60,000 nt of DNA, taken from Symsagittifera roscoffensis. Its lineage: Eukaryota > Xenacoelomorpha > Acoela > Convolutidae. Location of the stretch: contig NC_087064.1 of the NCBI RefSeq assembly GCF_963678635.1, positions 47,849,346-47,909,345 on the forward strand, read 5' to 3'. Position numbers and translations under genes: made by a program. Positions 42,288 to 50,310 of this stretch are shown here, one piece after another. How positions within the stretch are numbered: the first letter of the stretch is position 1; each line of letters opens with the position of its first letter. The notes below the pieces were generated by a model. That model saw nothing but the letters and a program-made list of their open reading frames with translations, made no database searches and was not told the DNA's origin.

Positions 42288-43497
42288 GATTGTCCTTCTC
42301 CAGAACGCGAATCAGTTCAGACTCGTAAAATTTTCCCTCAATCGGTTCTCTGTTAGAATCAATCAAATTGTATGTTGGGGGATTTCGTGTTGGTATGTCA
42401 AAAACTTCAAACACTTCATCGGTGAACGATTGTTTGTAACCCTTGCGAAAACGTATGTCTACTTTGGCAAGTCTAACATAATCACCAACATAAAGCTTTG
42501 GACGTCGAACTAACTTCAAAGACTGTTCTGCTCTTAATGAAATCAGGCGAGGAACATCTTTTTTAGTTACTTTATTTGGTGCAAGATTTGTGACACGCTT
42601 TGTTCTCGAATTAATTGCATTGACAAAATCTTGTAATTTGTCAATGTATGAGTAAGTCCATTTATCCTCCAAGTACTTATAAATAAGATTTTTCAAGGAA
42701 CGGATATTTCTCTCAGCGAATGCGGACTTTTTCTCGCTCTCTGTGCTATATGTGTTTATGCCTTTGTTTTTACATAATGCTTCGAAGGACCCTTTAAACT
42801 CTGTGCCCTTGTCCACCCATACTTTTTCCGGTTGTTTTGTCGTTATCATTAGTTTGAACGCTTCTGCTGTTGTAGTAGCATACTTTGATTTCAAGGGTTG
42901 CACTCTGAGATAGCGGGACATGCAGTCAACTGCAACAAGCAGATACTTAACATCATGGTTGTACTGGGCAAGTTTATCAACAAAGGCCAGATCTAATGAC
43001 CAGACTTCGTCGATATCGTAAACTATGACCTTGAGTCGCGGCGTTTTTCGGATCACAGTTCGATATTTCGTGTAAGCAGGTTCAGTATGAAGGAAATGTT
43101 TAACTTTCTTTCGCGACAAATTGCTTGCTTTTATCAAGTTGTTCTCACTACCAAATAACGCGGGACCTTTGTCACTGTATTTAGTTTTCAACAATTTTTC
43201 TTCAATCTTGGTAATTTTCCCATTGTTTTGTTTGCGCCTTCGTCTTTTCCGACGTTGGAGAATCTGAATCGTTATGGGGCGTTCCGTATGAGTCAGAGCC
43301 TTCTTCTGACTCTTTTTCACGTTTTTGGTTTTGGGTTTTTCTATTACCGCTGAGACTTTTTCGTTTGTGTTTTTTACTTCTCTTAAGGTTTGCACTACTT
43401 TTTTCCTGCCAAGTGGGCGACGTTGAGCGGGTTCTTGAGAGTCCGGGTTCTCGTTTCTCTTGAGCGTTAATAGGCGCTGACTGAACCGCGTGTTTGG
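42280..43497 (-). CDS. Retroviral-type (Polinton) integrase, no ATG for its first half
   Basis: An open frame of 406 codons. The core has the acidic triad Asp170 (WSLDLAF), Asp230 (VWVDKGTEF) and Glu263 (SAFAERNIR), spaced D-x32-E, and ends with an SH3-like VGDYVRLAKVDIRFRKGY. Such integrases insert Polinton DNA with short target duplications. The first 100 residues are very basic (LQRRKRRRRKQ) and overlap the previous frame by about 300 bases. There is no ATG until Met194, inside the catalytic core. The frame opens at a TAA near 43509. Translation must enter by frameshift, splicing or an unusual start, unless an indel error explains it. Confidence 0.85.
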   Translation of the reverse strand, partial: PNTRFSQRLLTLKRNENPDSQEPAQRRPLGRKKVVQTLREVKNTNEKVSAVIEKPKTKNVKKSQKKALTHTERPITIQILQRRKRRRRKQNNGKITKIEEKLLKTKYSDKGPALFGSENNLIKASNLSRKKVKHFLHTEPAYTKYRTVIRKTPRLKVIVYDIDEVWSLDLAFVDKLAQYNHDVKYLLVAVDCMSRYLRVQPLKSKYATTTAEAFKLMITTKQPEKVWVDKGTEFKGSFEALCKNKGINTYSTESEKKSAFAERNIRSLKNLIYKYLEDKWTYSYIDKLQDFVNAINSRTKRVTNLAPNKVTKKDVPRLISLRAEQSLKLVRRPKLYVGDYVRLAKVDIRFRKGYKQSFTDEVFEVFDIPTRNPPTYNLIDSNREPIEGKFYESELIRVLEKDNHD

Positions 43498-43720
43498 CAA
43501 TTCGATTTATTACCAGGTTTTCATTCAAGTTGAGAGCAGTTAAAATGTTAATGAACGCCGGATTGTGTAATTTTTTCGTTGGTTGTTGTATGTCGTATAA
43601 AAATATTGTAGCTTTAAGTCCTGTTGGTACTTTATCTACATATATCACCTCATTGTCACGGTTTATGGTTACTCTTTCTGAATTTTCTATGATTTCAAGT
43701 ACGGTTTTTGCTCTAACCAA
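43202..43720 (-). CDS. Conserved Polinton protein, C-terminal half (no ATG)
   Basis: A 172-codon open frame without a single internal methionine, so it cannot start by itself with AUG. It contains VTINRDNEVIYVDKVPTG and HNPAFINILTALNLNENLV, matching a conserved block (order: strand, G-x-x-I/V-PG, then a helical xxFLxALxxxNVPxxL pattern) found in proteins upstream of integrase in other Polintons. A basic, Ser-rich tail follows. In relatives this block is fused to the protein encoded by the preceding frame (43713-44063). The two frames differ by one base at an A7 run (minus strand) near 43722-43728. Confidence 0.65.
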   Translation of the reverse strand: MVRAKTVLEIIENSERVTINRDNEVIYVDKVPTGLKATIFLYDIQQPTKKLHNPAFINILTALNLNENLVINRIAKHAVQSAPINAQEKREPGLSRTRSTSPTWQEKSSANLKRSKKHKRKSLSGNRKTQNQKREKESEEGSDSYGTPHNDSDSPTSEKTKAQTKQWENYQD

Positions 43721-44063
43721 TTTTTTTGTCTTCTAAAACTTGTAACTGTCCTAAAATGCTTTCGGTCTGTCGATTGTGTTTCTCTTCTAGTATTTCGTCT
43801 TTAACACGTTCGACCGGTACTTCTTCATCGTCCGTTAACAGTTTAAGCTGTTCTTGTTGGGGCTCAACATTATCCGTAAATGTTTCCTTCGTTGCAGTAG
43901 TCTTACTAGTTTGTGGAGGTAATTGGGGTCTAAGCCGGTTAAGATAGGACAGTTGAGCATTTTTATGTTTAATATTATTATCATGAAGAACACGTGCAGC
44001 ATGTGGCTGCTCTTTAACATATAAGTGTTTCGGAATTAGAATGAATTCTGCAGCAGTCATCAT
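43713..44063 (-). CDS. Conserved Polinton protein, N-terminal half
   Basis: The ATG at 44063 overlaps the stop of the previous gene (taATG). 116 residues: TAAEFILIPKHLYVKEQ, then a charged helical region (DDEEVPVERVKDEILEEK) and a stop just after an A7 homopolymer (LEDKKIG). The frame immediately downstream (43202-43720) carries the other half of the same family. I infer one gene split by a one-base change or by programmed +1 frameshifting. Function unknown. It is always near integrase and the ATPase in Polintons that I know of. Confidence 0.65.
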   Translation of the reverse strand: MMTAAEFILIPKHLYVKEQPHAARVLHDNNIKHKNAQLSYLNRLRPQLPPQTSKTTATKETFTDNVEPQQEQLKLLTDDEEVPVERVKDEILEEKHNRQTESILGQLQVLEDKKIG

Positions 44064-44368
44064 TAAGTTGTGAGGTACTTGTAACAAAAATAAAGTATTT
44101 GTCGAACTAAATGGAAGCCTTCTTTACTCAAAATAATCGCACGTTTTTTGACAACACTGGTTTTTGGAGTTATTAAGTATTTGTATGCTGTCTCGAATCG
44201 TTCGATGTTTGCGATTTTAACGGGTACCTTTCCATTGACTACATTGAGCAAACATTCACAAATAAGTGTTATGATCTCACGATTTGAAGTTTTTCTAATT
44301 AATCTTCTTAGCTGGTCAGGTTTCAGTTGTACCATATGCCGCAGAATAGATAAGTTTTTCTTTTTCAT
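44063..44368 (-). CDS. Small conserved Polinton protein
   Basis: 101 residues, ATG at 44368, overlapping the ATPase end by 53 bases. It has RKTSNREIITLICECLLNVVN, then GKVPVKIANIERFETAYKYL and KKRAIILSKEGFHLVRQIL. This fits a small basic protein family widespread in Polintons and adintoviruses: a CEC-xLN-xLxGxVP motif, then a basic stretch, then a (Q/S)K-x-GF hydrophobic end. The function is not established. A virion role is plausible because of its place between packaging and capsid genes. Confidence 0.7.
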   Translation of the reverse strand: MKKKNLSILRHMVQLKPDQLRRLIRKTSNREIITLICECLLNVVNGKVPVKIANIERFETAYKYLITPKTSVVKKRAIILSKEGFHLVRQILYFCYKYLTT

Positions 44369-45017
44369 TTGTGATTGGAGTAGTTTCTGCTTCAGATAAG
44401 GGTAAATAAAAAACTGTTGGCCCAGGTGGTGTGATATTTGAACAATATCCCAAACAATCTGATGTACGGGGGTCCAAGTCGATTAGAAGATGTCCAAAAG
44501 AGTCTCTGGTAGCTAATTCGTAACAGTTTCTCAAAAATTTTGATAAATTCAATTGTCTTCCTAAAAGATCTAGTTGCTGAACGTCGCGAGGCGATTTGAA
44601 CAGAATGATGTGTGAAGTGTTCAAATCAATCGTACGCGACCATCGACTTTGTTGAAACAAGTTATGCTTAACATATATTACATCTATCCCTCTATGTCTA
44701 CCCGCTGTCGCTAACCTAACAAATTCCTTGTCATTATAGATGTCTTCACATGAATCATCGAAAACTAGAAGAACATTTTCTAATTTTCTCACAGATTCGA
44801 ATCCGTCGAATTTCATGAACTCCACATTCACTTCGCGAGAAGACACTTTTTCTGAGAATGCAGGTTGCATCTCTTTGTAAAGATATAGAACGGTTCCAAA
44901 TTTAGGGTAAAAAGTATTTCCCATCAGAAGTTTCAAAATTAACTCAGTTTTCCCGGATCCTGAAGGTCCCACTATCGCCATAAAAATTCTTGTCGAAGTA
45001 TCAATCACTTTATTCAT
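44316..45017 (-). CDS. FtsK/HerA-type genome-packaging ATPase
   Basis: 233 residues from the ATG at 45017, which overlaps the previous stop (ATGA). Upstream in-frame codons to 45089 lack an ATG. Walker A is AIVGPSGSGKTELILKLL. Walker B is LENVLLVFDDSCED. Then FVRLATAGRHRGIDVIYVKH, with the polar and arginine-containing sensor region typical of A32-like viral packaging ATPases, and a HIILFKSPRDVQQL strand. It would pump DNA into the capsid. The short length is normal for Polintons. Intact. Confidence 0.9.
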   Translation of the reverse strand: MNKVIDTSTRIFMAIVGPSGSGKTELILKLLMGNTFYPKFGTVLYLYKEMQPAFSEKVSSREVNVEFMKFDGFESVRKLENVLLVFDDSCEDIYNDKEFVRLATAGRHRGIDVIYVKHNLFQQSRWSRTIDLNTSHIILFKSPRDVQQLDLLGRQLNLSKFLRNCYELATRDSFGHLLIDLDPRTSDCLGYCSNITPPGPTVFYLPLSEAETTPITNEKEKLIYSAAYGTTET

Positions 45018-45298
45018 ATTCTTGGGTTTGGTAGTACGTAACCAACCAAGCCTGATAAAATCGAGAACCAAACTGACGTTTCTTCGCAACTTAATTTAGT
45101 GAAAGAAAGTTTGAGAATGCAGAAAGTTAGTAAAATTAGAATTACTACCATTTGCGCAACAAAAACTACTTCAGACCTTGGCAAAGTTACATTGTTACAA
45201 AACTTCCATGATTTTTTTTCACTGTTTGTCTCGTTATAAACAAACTCTGTTACTAATGTTGCGTCAGGTTCATCTACTGCTGTTGTTGCTTCTGACAT
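45014..45298 (-). CDS. Small Polinton membrane protein
   Basis: 94 residues, ATG at 45298. One strong transmembrane segment (VVFVAQMVVILILLTFCILK) is followed by SCEETSVWFSILSGLVGYVL and a short PNPRI end. The combination of a transmembrane helix, a CEExxVW segment and a PxP C-terminus recurs beside the packaging ATPase in arthropod and other Polintons. A virion or host-membrane role is possible but unknown. It shares a 4-base stop-start overlap with the ATPase, arguing for translation by re-initiation or leaky scanning. Confidence 0.7.
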   Translation of the reverse strand: MSEATTAVDEPDATLVTEFVYNETNSEKKSWKFCNNVTLPRSEVVFVAQMVVILILLTFCILKLSFTKLSCEETSVWFSILSGLVGYVLPNPRI

Positions 45299-45370
45299 TT
45301 GAGAAACTATTTATTCTACAGACTGTGTTAGACTTTTTCTCTCTGTGAATGAAGCTTGTAAAAAATTAAA

Positions 45371-45625
45371 TTACTTTTGAGAACAGTAAAAAATTTCATA
45401 ACGTGTGAAATCTCTATCATTTATGTCATGCCATTCTAAAACAAAGTTTGCTGGGATATTTGCAGTTTTTTTGTAGTACATTATTTTCTTCACAGTATCC
45501 TCTTTCACAATCGTCTTAATCTCATCTGGCAATTCACTGCTGTTTAGATCCATCTGAACTCCTGGATGACGTTTGGGTACTAAGACTAGTTCGGGAAGAT
45601 ATACTCCTCGCTTGCTGGCTAACAT
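45371..45625 (-). CDS. Unknown small protein in Polinton array
   Basis: 84 residues from the ATG at 45625 (an in-frame TTG lies at 45667). It has LASKRGVYLPELVLVPKR, then KKIMYYKKTANIPANFVLEW and an acidic-aromatic end. It overlaps the preceding gene by about 90 bases. I recognise no family. An open frame in an otherwise packed array supports its being real, but it could be an out-of-frame part of its neighbour. Confidence 0.45.
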   Translation of the reverse strand: MLASKRGVYLPELVLVPKRHPGVQMDLNSSELPDEIKTIVKEDTVKKIMYYKKTANIPANFVLEWHDINDRDFTRYEIFYCSQK

Positions 45626-45875
45626 TTCTGATAAACTTGAATCTCTGGAAGTATACAAATTGATCAATAACTGGAAAAAACCTCTTCAACGTAGACAACT
45701 CTTCTTCGGAAATTATTATTTGCTCCTTCCTCTGAACAATTTGGCCACTGCAATCAATACGCTCTATTCTCGTTAATGAAAATTTAATATCACCCTCTGG
45801 AGTCATCCACGCACAAAGCATTGAATTTGGTGATAGGTATGTCTCCACTTTCGCTGATCTCTCGCTGTTGTTCAT
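45534..45875 (-). CDS. Unknown protein, possibly PC4-like
   Basis: 113 residues, ATG at 45875. The core GDIKFSLTRIERIDCSGQIV, then KEQIIISEEELSTLKRFFPV, has the strand, turn, strand, IxIS and helix layout of PC4/p15 domains, similar to the clearer example at 37942-38301. The C-terminal 25 residues are a Ser/Thr/Arg-rich tail (SISSRTSLSTQTSSRSS). If right, this would be a second ssDNA-binding protein. Confidence is limited by weak similarity. Confidence 0.45.
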   Translation of the reverse strand: MNNSERSAKVETYLSPNSMLCAWMTPEGDIKFSLTRIERIDCSGQIVQRKEQIIISEEELSTLKRFFPVIDQFVYFQRFKFIRNVSQQARSISSRTSLSTQTSSRSSDGSKQQ

Positions 45876-46359
45876 TTTTCAACCAATCATAAAAAACCTT
45901 GGTTTTCTTCAGGGCACAATGATTCCTGGAGTTGTAATGTGGAATATGTTTATTGCAACTTGGATAGTTTTTAAAATATAAGTTTTCAACCCGAGGACAG
46001 CCCAAATCATCTAGGTTTTCAATCTTTCGGTCGAAGTACTTGGCCAAAAATTCTGTCTTTTCTTTTCCTTTAGCGTAAAAAACGGCACCGGGATTTCTCA
46101 GCACAAAACTCTGAAGTATTTGATTCAAGTTTATATAAAGATAATCACCGTTTTCCCAATGGAGACCGTGTAAATAATTTGTTAACCAGTTGTAAGCTTT
46201 TTGTTCAAGCTTTGGTAGTATATTGAAATTCACTGGAGGTAGGAAAATGAGTCGATCGCTGTAGTCTGAAGTTGTTATTGCTAATTCTTTAACCACAAAG
46301 GCGTTTTTCTTGTAACGAAAGCCTTCCACGTCAAGCACAACTGATCTCTCGCCTAGCAT
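45790..46359 (-). CDS. Unknown protein, 189 aa, exonuclease-fold suspicion
   Basis: ATG at 46359 inside the end of the preceding gene (gaATGCTAG). It has VVLDVEGFRYKKNAFVVKEL at the N-terminus, LTNYLHGLHWENGDYLY, then PGAVFYAKGKEKTEFLAKYF and HIPHYNSRNHCALKKTKVFYDWL. The D-x-E start, a central GxEKxxFL part and an H-x-AL motif near the end are arranged as in DEDDh 3'-5' exonucleases, though the final Asp after the His is replaced by Lys. Similar proteins are common in arthropod genomes without a known function. A degenerate nuclease is my inference only. Confidence 0.5.
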   Translation of the reverse strand: MLGERSVVLDVEGFRYKKNAFVVKELAITTSDYSDRLIFLPPVNFNILPKLEQKAYNWLTNYLHGLHWENGDYLYINLNQILQSFVLRNPGAVFYAKGKEKTEFLAKYFDRKIENLDDLGCPRVENLYFKNYPSCNKHIPHYNSRNHCALKKTKVFYDWLKNEQQREISESGDIPITKFNALCVDDSRG

Positions 46360-46787
46360 TCTAGTAAATGATAAACTTCTGGTTTTTTCAACTTAATGAA
46401 AAGGCAGAACGCTATTCCACTCAAATGTCCCAATAAGCTGTTGTTACAGTTCCAGGGCAACATGTAACAGTACGTGGGACCCTGTTGATAAAATTCGTGT
46501 ATAAATCCGGCCGCATCGTGCAAAAAAGCGTGCAATCGTAAAATTTTGGAATTTTTCAAGTATTTGTCCAAGGAAGAGTTATCAATACCAATCAAGCCAC
46601 CATAAGGTCTCAACTTAATTAAAATGTCGTAGTTAAGGTTATCAGAACTAACAAAAAACAGAGAACATGCAGCTAGAAAATAGTTGCGTCGGTTAGAATT
46701 ATCAGGATAAGTTTGTTTCAAAGACGTATAAATTTCGTGAATTATTTTCAAATCAATAGGAGTTACTCTGCTTTTTTGCAATTTCAT
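46353..46787 (-). CDS. Unknown protein, 144 aa
   Basis: ATG at 46787 within the end of the first gene. Visible blocks: LIKLRPYGGLIGIDNSSLD, SKILRLHAFLHDAAGFIHEF, GPTYCYMLPWN and LLGHLSGIAFCLFIKL. The RLHAFLHDAAG and GPxYCYxLP segments look strongly constrained and the His pair could bind metal. I do not recognise the family with certainty. Its start and stop interlock with both neighbours, supporting a real gene. Confidence 0.5.
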   Translation of the reverse strand: MKLQKSRVTPIDLKIIHEIYTSLKQTYPDNSNRRNYFLAACSLFFVSSDNLNYDILIKLRPYGGLIGIDNSSLDKYLKNSKILRLHAFLHDAAGFIHEFYQQGPTYCYMLPWNCNNSLLGHLSGIAFCLFIKLKKPEVYHLLEC

Positions 46788-47322
46788 TATTTATTTTTTC
46801 CAACACCTCTCCAACCTGCTGAATTTCAAGCCAGTGGAAATAAAAGTGACCTTGCAAATACCATTTAGTCTCATTAAGATAACGGTGGTAAATATTTAAA
46901 TAAACCACCGGAAGTTTTTTGTATTTTGATAGCTTGTTGAAACATAGACGGATTTTTCTCTCCAAGTCTTTATCAACCCTTTTTGAGGTAAAATCAAACG
47001 AATAGTCGAATACGTTTTCATAATCAGCAAAATTCAAATCGCTCACAGTACCATACTGTTGTTTTGTAGAAATGCACCAAGAGATTTGTTGAAGCTCACT
47101 CAAATAAAATTGTTCTTTGAAAATTAACTCGTATTCTTTCTTTGAAATTTCCTTTGCCCTTTCGAGGAAGACGACGTAGCGTTCATTACTAAATTTGAAA
47201 AATGAGTTTTTTTCTGCGGTTGAAAACACTCTTAATTGTAAATGCTCATTATCAATATCTTCAGTACACCAAGTTCCCTCTAATTTCATTTTTCTTATTT
47301 CAAAATTTGTCAAATTTATCAT
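46753..47322 (-). CDS. First gene of the array, unknown 189-aa protein
   Basis: ATG at 47322. It is rich in Lys, Glu, Phe and Tyr, with SNERYVVFLERAKEISKKEY, then LSELQQISWCISTKQQYG and LNIYHRYLNETKWYLQGHFY. No domain recognised. It overlaps the next gene by 35 bases. As the most promoter-proximal gene it could be an early or regulatory product, but nothing in the sequence proves this. Confidence 0.5.
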   Translation of the reverse strand: MINLTNFEIRKMKLEGTWCTEDIDNEHLQLRVFSTAEKNSFFKFSNERYVVFLERAKEISKKEYELIFKEQFYLSELQQISWCISTKQQYGTVSDLNFADYENVFDYSFDFTSKRVDKDLERKIRLCFNKLSKYKKLPVVYLNIYHRYLNETKWYLQGHFYFHWLEIQQVGEVLEKINNEIAKKQSNSY

Positions 47323-47623
47323 TTGGTATATTTTGCCCAGAAACGGCCGCCGCCTTTTGAGAGTAATTTCAATTTACTGCCTTTTCACCATAAAATTTAG
47401 GTCAAGTTAAGGAATTAGTTTACTGCTGCCAACAGTTAAGCTACGCTGCCAAAATGGCCGGCGAATTTTTATTATATACCATAAAAGTCAATTCCCCGTT
47501 CACTAACAAATTTCAACTAGGTCGAAAGTTCATTTACCCTAAACAAACATAACAATTAATATGATTCATATAATTAATCAGGACCAATAATTAGGACCCC
47601 AAAATTTGGAATTAGAAAGATTT
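47323..47623 (-). promoter_or_regulatory. Putative promoter region of the Polinton array
   Basis: Region upstream of the first gene. On the minus strand a TATA-like string ggtatataat lies at 47471-47480, about 150 bases before the ATG, preceded by a GC-rich gccggccatttt part. It could drive the whole array. No terminal inverted repeat matching 39019-39122 is found here, so the element's right end is not identified. Confidence 0.35.
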
Positions 47624-47837
47624 TTGTATCGTGTCCCTTGTTGTTAAGCTAAACTTAGCAAGATCCTAAGTAGGGGGTCTTCTGCTTTTTGGGTGGAAAA
47701 TCTCTTTCGTTTACAAAATCCTAGGATGAGGGTCCTCCAAAAAATTAAGGACCCCTTTCCTAGGATTTTGCTTTACGTGAGGACCCCCCCCTTAGGAAGG
47801 ACCCCCCCCCCCCCTTAGGATCCGGGACACGATACAA
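47624..47837. mobile_element. 214-bp inverted-repeat element (MITE-like)
   Basis: Terminal inverted repeats TTGTATCGTGTCCC (47624-47637) and GGGACACGATACAA (47824-47837). The interior has imperfect aggacc-C-run-ttagga inverted pieces and homopolymer C runs (47786-47816), no gene. The family cannot be named; no convincing target duplication. Confidence 0.8.
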
Positions 47838-48083
47838 TACTACTGATGCGCTAGGTTCAGAGTTTGCAAATTCGTCGGGCGTTTTGATATCGGAGTTGTT
47901 GAATTGGGAGATGGTGTTATATATTGTTGTGTTGGAACTAGTATTTGATTCCATGCTGGGTGAGGTGTTAGGATGAGGTGATTGAGGTGGGGGGAAAGCA
48001 AAAAGTGGGATGATGGGGAAGTTGTTCTGAAGGTTGGCTGGGTGGGAAATTGATCGATGGAGGGATCCAATTTCGCGGCTCAT
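47838..48083 (-). pseudogene. ORF4 start fragment (retroelement C)
   Basis: MSREIGSLHRSISHPANLQN begins at 48083 just at the env stop, like ORF4 of B and A. It contains YNTISQFNNSDIKTPDEF, matching B's YNNISQFNNSDIETL. It is cut by the inverted-repeat element at 47837. Further codons read from the MITE are not part of it. Confidence 0.6.
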
Positions 48084-50310
48084 CGTGGGCTAAAAAGATT
48101 GTTGTTCTGAGAACAAAAATTAGTGGTGGGTGGTTGTTCTATAATTTGTTCATATGTGTCGTCTATGTTGGGTTGTTGGGTTATTGTACGTTGGATTGGG
48201 TTTTGTGGAAAATTATATCTCGAAGTTATGAGGTCTGATAGGGCAATATTTCTAAAAATTCGTGGTAATAGTGATAAGGGGTGGTTATGGTTGAAATTTT
48301 GTAATGGTGGTGCTGTGGGGGTTTTATTTGTATTGTTTCGTGATTCGTCATACGCGTCTGGTGTTGTTGATAACTTGTTATTGTATTCTTTTATTTGAGC
48401 GTCTAAAAGAATTTTATTGATTGATGTTGAAAATATTCCCAAAAATCCTGCGAAAAGAATGCGTGCTACGCTTCATTATTTATTTACTTGTGTGTGTATT
48501 GCGAATATTTTTTAGATTCCTTTTAGGAGTGAGAAAAGAAATCGAAGAAAATTAAACATTGCGTATAATATAGTCAATCTTTCTAAGATATAGTAAGGCC
48601 ATCCTAGAAAGGCAAGAAATTCGTTTTTCAAATATACAAAACTAAAACTATTTATTGGTGATATATCATATGGTCTGTATTTTTTGCCATTTAAGTAAAT
48701 GTAACCTTTTATAACTTTAAAATATCCGCTATAGTCTTGTGCGTATATGTCTGAAAATCCTGCTGTTTCTGCAAGTTTGCGTAGGTTTTGATCTATGGAT
48801 TGCCGTTGGATTGTGTCCTTTTTTTGCGAGTAATTCTTGAAATTTTTGTGTTCGAATGTGATGTCGAATGTCTGATTCAGAGTATATGCCGGTTGATTGT
48901 AGATCAATATTGGGGTTACGGGCAATAGCTCTAATGCTTTCTGGTGAAACTTTTTTGAGTGGTTGCATGAGTGTAGGGTATGGTGTGGGAAGATGATACT
49001 TATCTTTGTCAGGGTTTAATTGTACTACAATATGGCTGTTCTCTGATCCACATGGGACTGCTGTATCCCAAATTAAGTTCTGCGGGAGAGTGCATCAACA
49101 AAATGTACCTTAATTTTTATAGAATTTTGGGATTGTCTTCTAGCATCTTTTGTCTTCGAAAACATACAAAGGTGATACCTTTTTGGTACAAGTGTAATAC
49201 CATATCATATTTCATTCATAGTCAATAAAATTCGCTCTCTTTCCTGACAAAAAAAATCCTGCATAAGGGATTCTTAGTACTGCTAATGCAAGTGATTGTA
49301 AAATTTGTGTGCGTTCAAGTTCGCATAACTGATGGAGTGTTTCAAGTTCTGTCAAAGACTTTTTTTGAAAAATTCTACTTATATTGTGATCTCATTTCAT
49401 CTCTAAGTGTATATCATAGTGCATTGCGCCAAACTAAGTGTTGTTCATGAGTGATAATTCTTGTAAACGTGTACTTTCTGTATCTTGTGGTTTTAATTTT
49501 CCACAGGTTCTTCCTGTGATCTTTTGAAATTTGACTGAGACATATGAGTTCTCGTCAATGTATGAGCGAGATGTAGCCATTGGATGTATAATTAGTGTTC
49601 CTGTATTCATGTCGAAACTGTTTTCGTATTCGACAAGAATTTCTGAATATTGTGTTTTGTAAAGTGGTTTGTTGTATTTACATGCAAGTTCTGTCTCTGA
49701 GTATATTTGGAAACGAGTTAATTTTTTCTCTATATTATGGATGTTTCTAAAATTATAAATACTATGTCTAATTTGGCCAGGGCTTACATCTTCAAACGGG
49801 ATTGATTCGATGTAATGTTTTTAATAAAATTTTATTATTTTAGCATGTATTTTTTCTACTTGAAATGTTGTTTAGGTATCTTCGGTGAACCAAACGATTG
49901 TTGATTGTGTGCGTGCTGTAGGATTGCAATATCCTTGGTCGGTTTTGCAAAGTAGTATATTTCCTTGATATATTATCTTTATCGGGATATATAGGGATAT
50001 CAAAAACTTGAGAAATATTTTAAAAAAGAAGAAAAACATCTGTTCTACTGAATAGATGTCTGATTATTTAGATGGTTATTTGAAATATCGTACCTGAAGA
50101 GGTGGTCAAGGATTTTGGAGAAGTTTATGTAGGTTTGGGCTAGGGAATAAAAATTGATGAAAAAGTTGCCAAAAAGTATCAGGGTGAGGATGAACAGCTC
50201 GAAAATGTTGAATATGAAATTTATGAAAGATTTGAAAAATTTGGAAAGTTTTGAAAAATGATTTGAAATTACGTTGTGAATTATATGAACTGTTTGAGAA
50301 AATAGCATTT
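48080..50310 (-). pseudogene. env-like glycoprotein, deleted (retroelement C)
   Basis: The frame 50308-50045 holds a hydrophobic leader-like region. 48925-48512 holds FSDIYAQDYSGYFKV and a membrane-proximal LGWPYYILERLTILYAMFNF. 48442-48080 gives SINKILLDAQIKEYNNKL and the tail DDTYEQIIEQPPTTNF ending NNLFSPR. Compared with B (27254-31130), about half of the ectodomain is missing. The conserved YEQII tail is a YxxI-type sorting-like motif. Not functional. Confidence 0.65.

Larger units (their letters stand above)
39230..47322 (-). mobile_element. Intact Polinton-type virion and integration gene array
   Basis: About fifteen minus-strand frames, from 47322 down to 39230, nearly all overlapping or abutting by stop-start overlaps (ATGA, TAATG). 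Protease, major capsid, small basic protein, minor capsid, integrase, packaging ATPase and a membrane protein are recognised by motifs. The frames are open except for the two frame changes before integrase, in contrast to the decayed copies at both window edges. No protein-primed DNA polymerase B is seen. The right terminus is not found. The left end is next to the inverted repeat at 39019-39122. Confidence 0.9.

Noticed and set aside
41946-42513. Plus-strand frames opposite minor capsid and integrase
   Set aside because: Antisense to genes with clear motifs. Open only by composition.
47786-47816. Possible sequencing artefact at the poly-C runs
   Set aside because: The runs sit inside a bounded inverted-repeat element. 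Exact run length is doubtful but the element is real.
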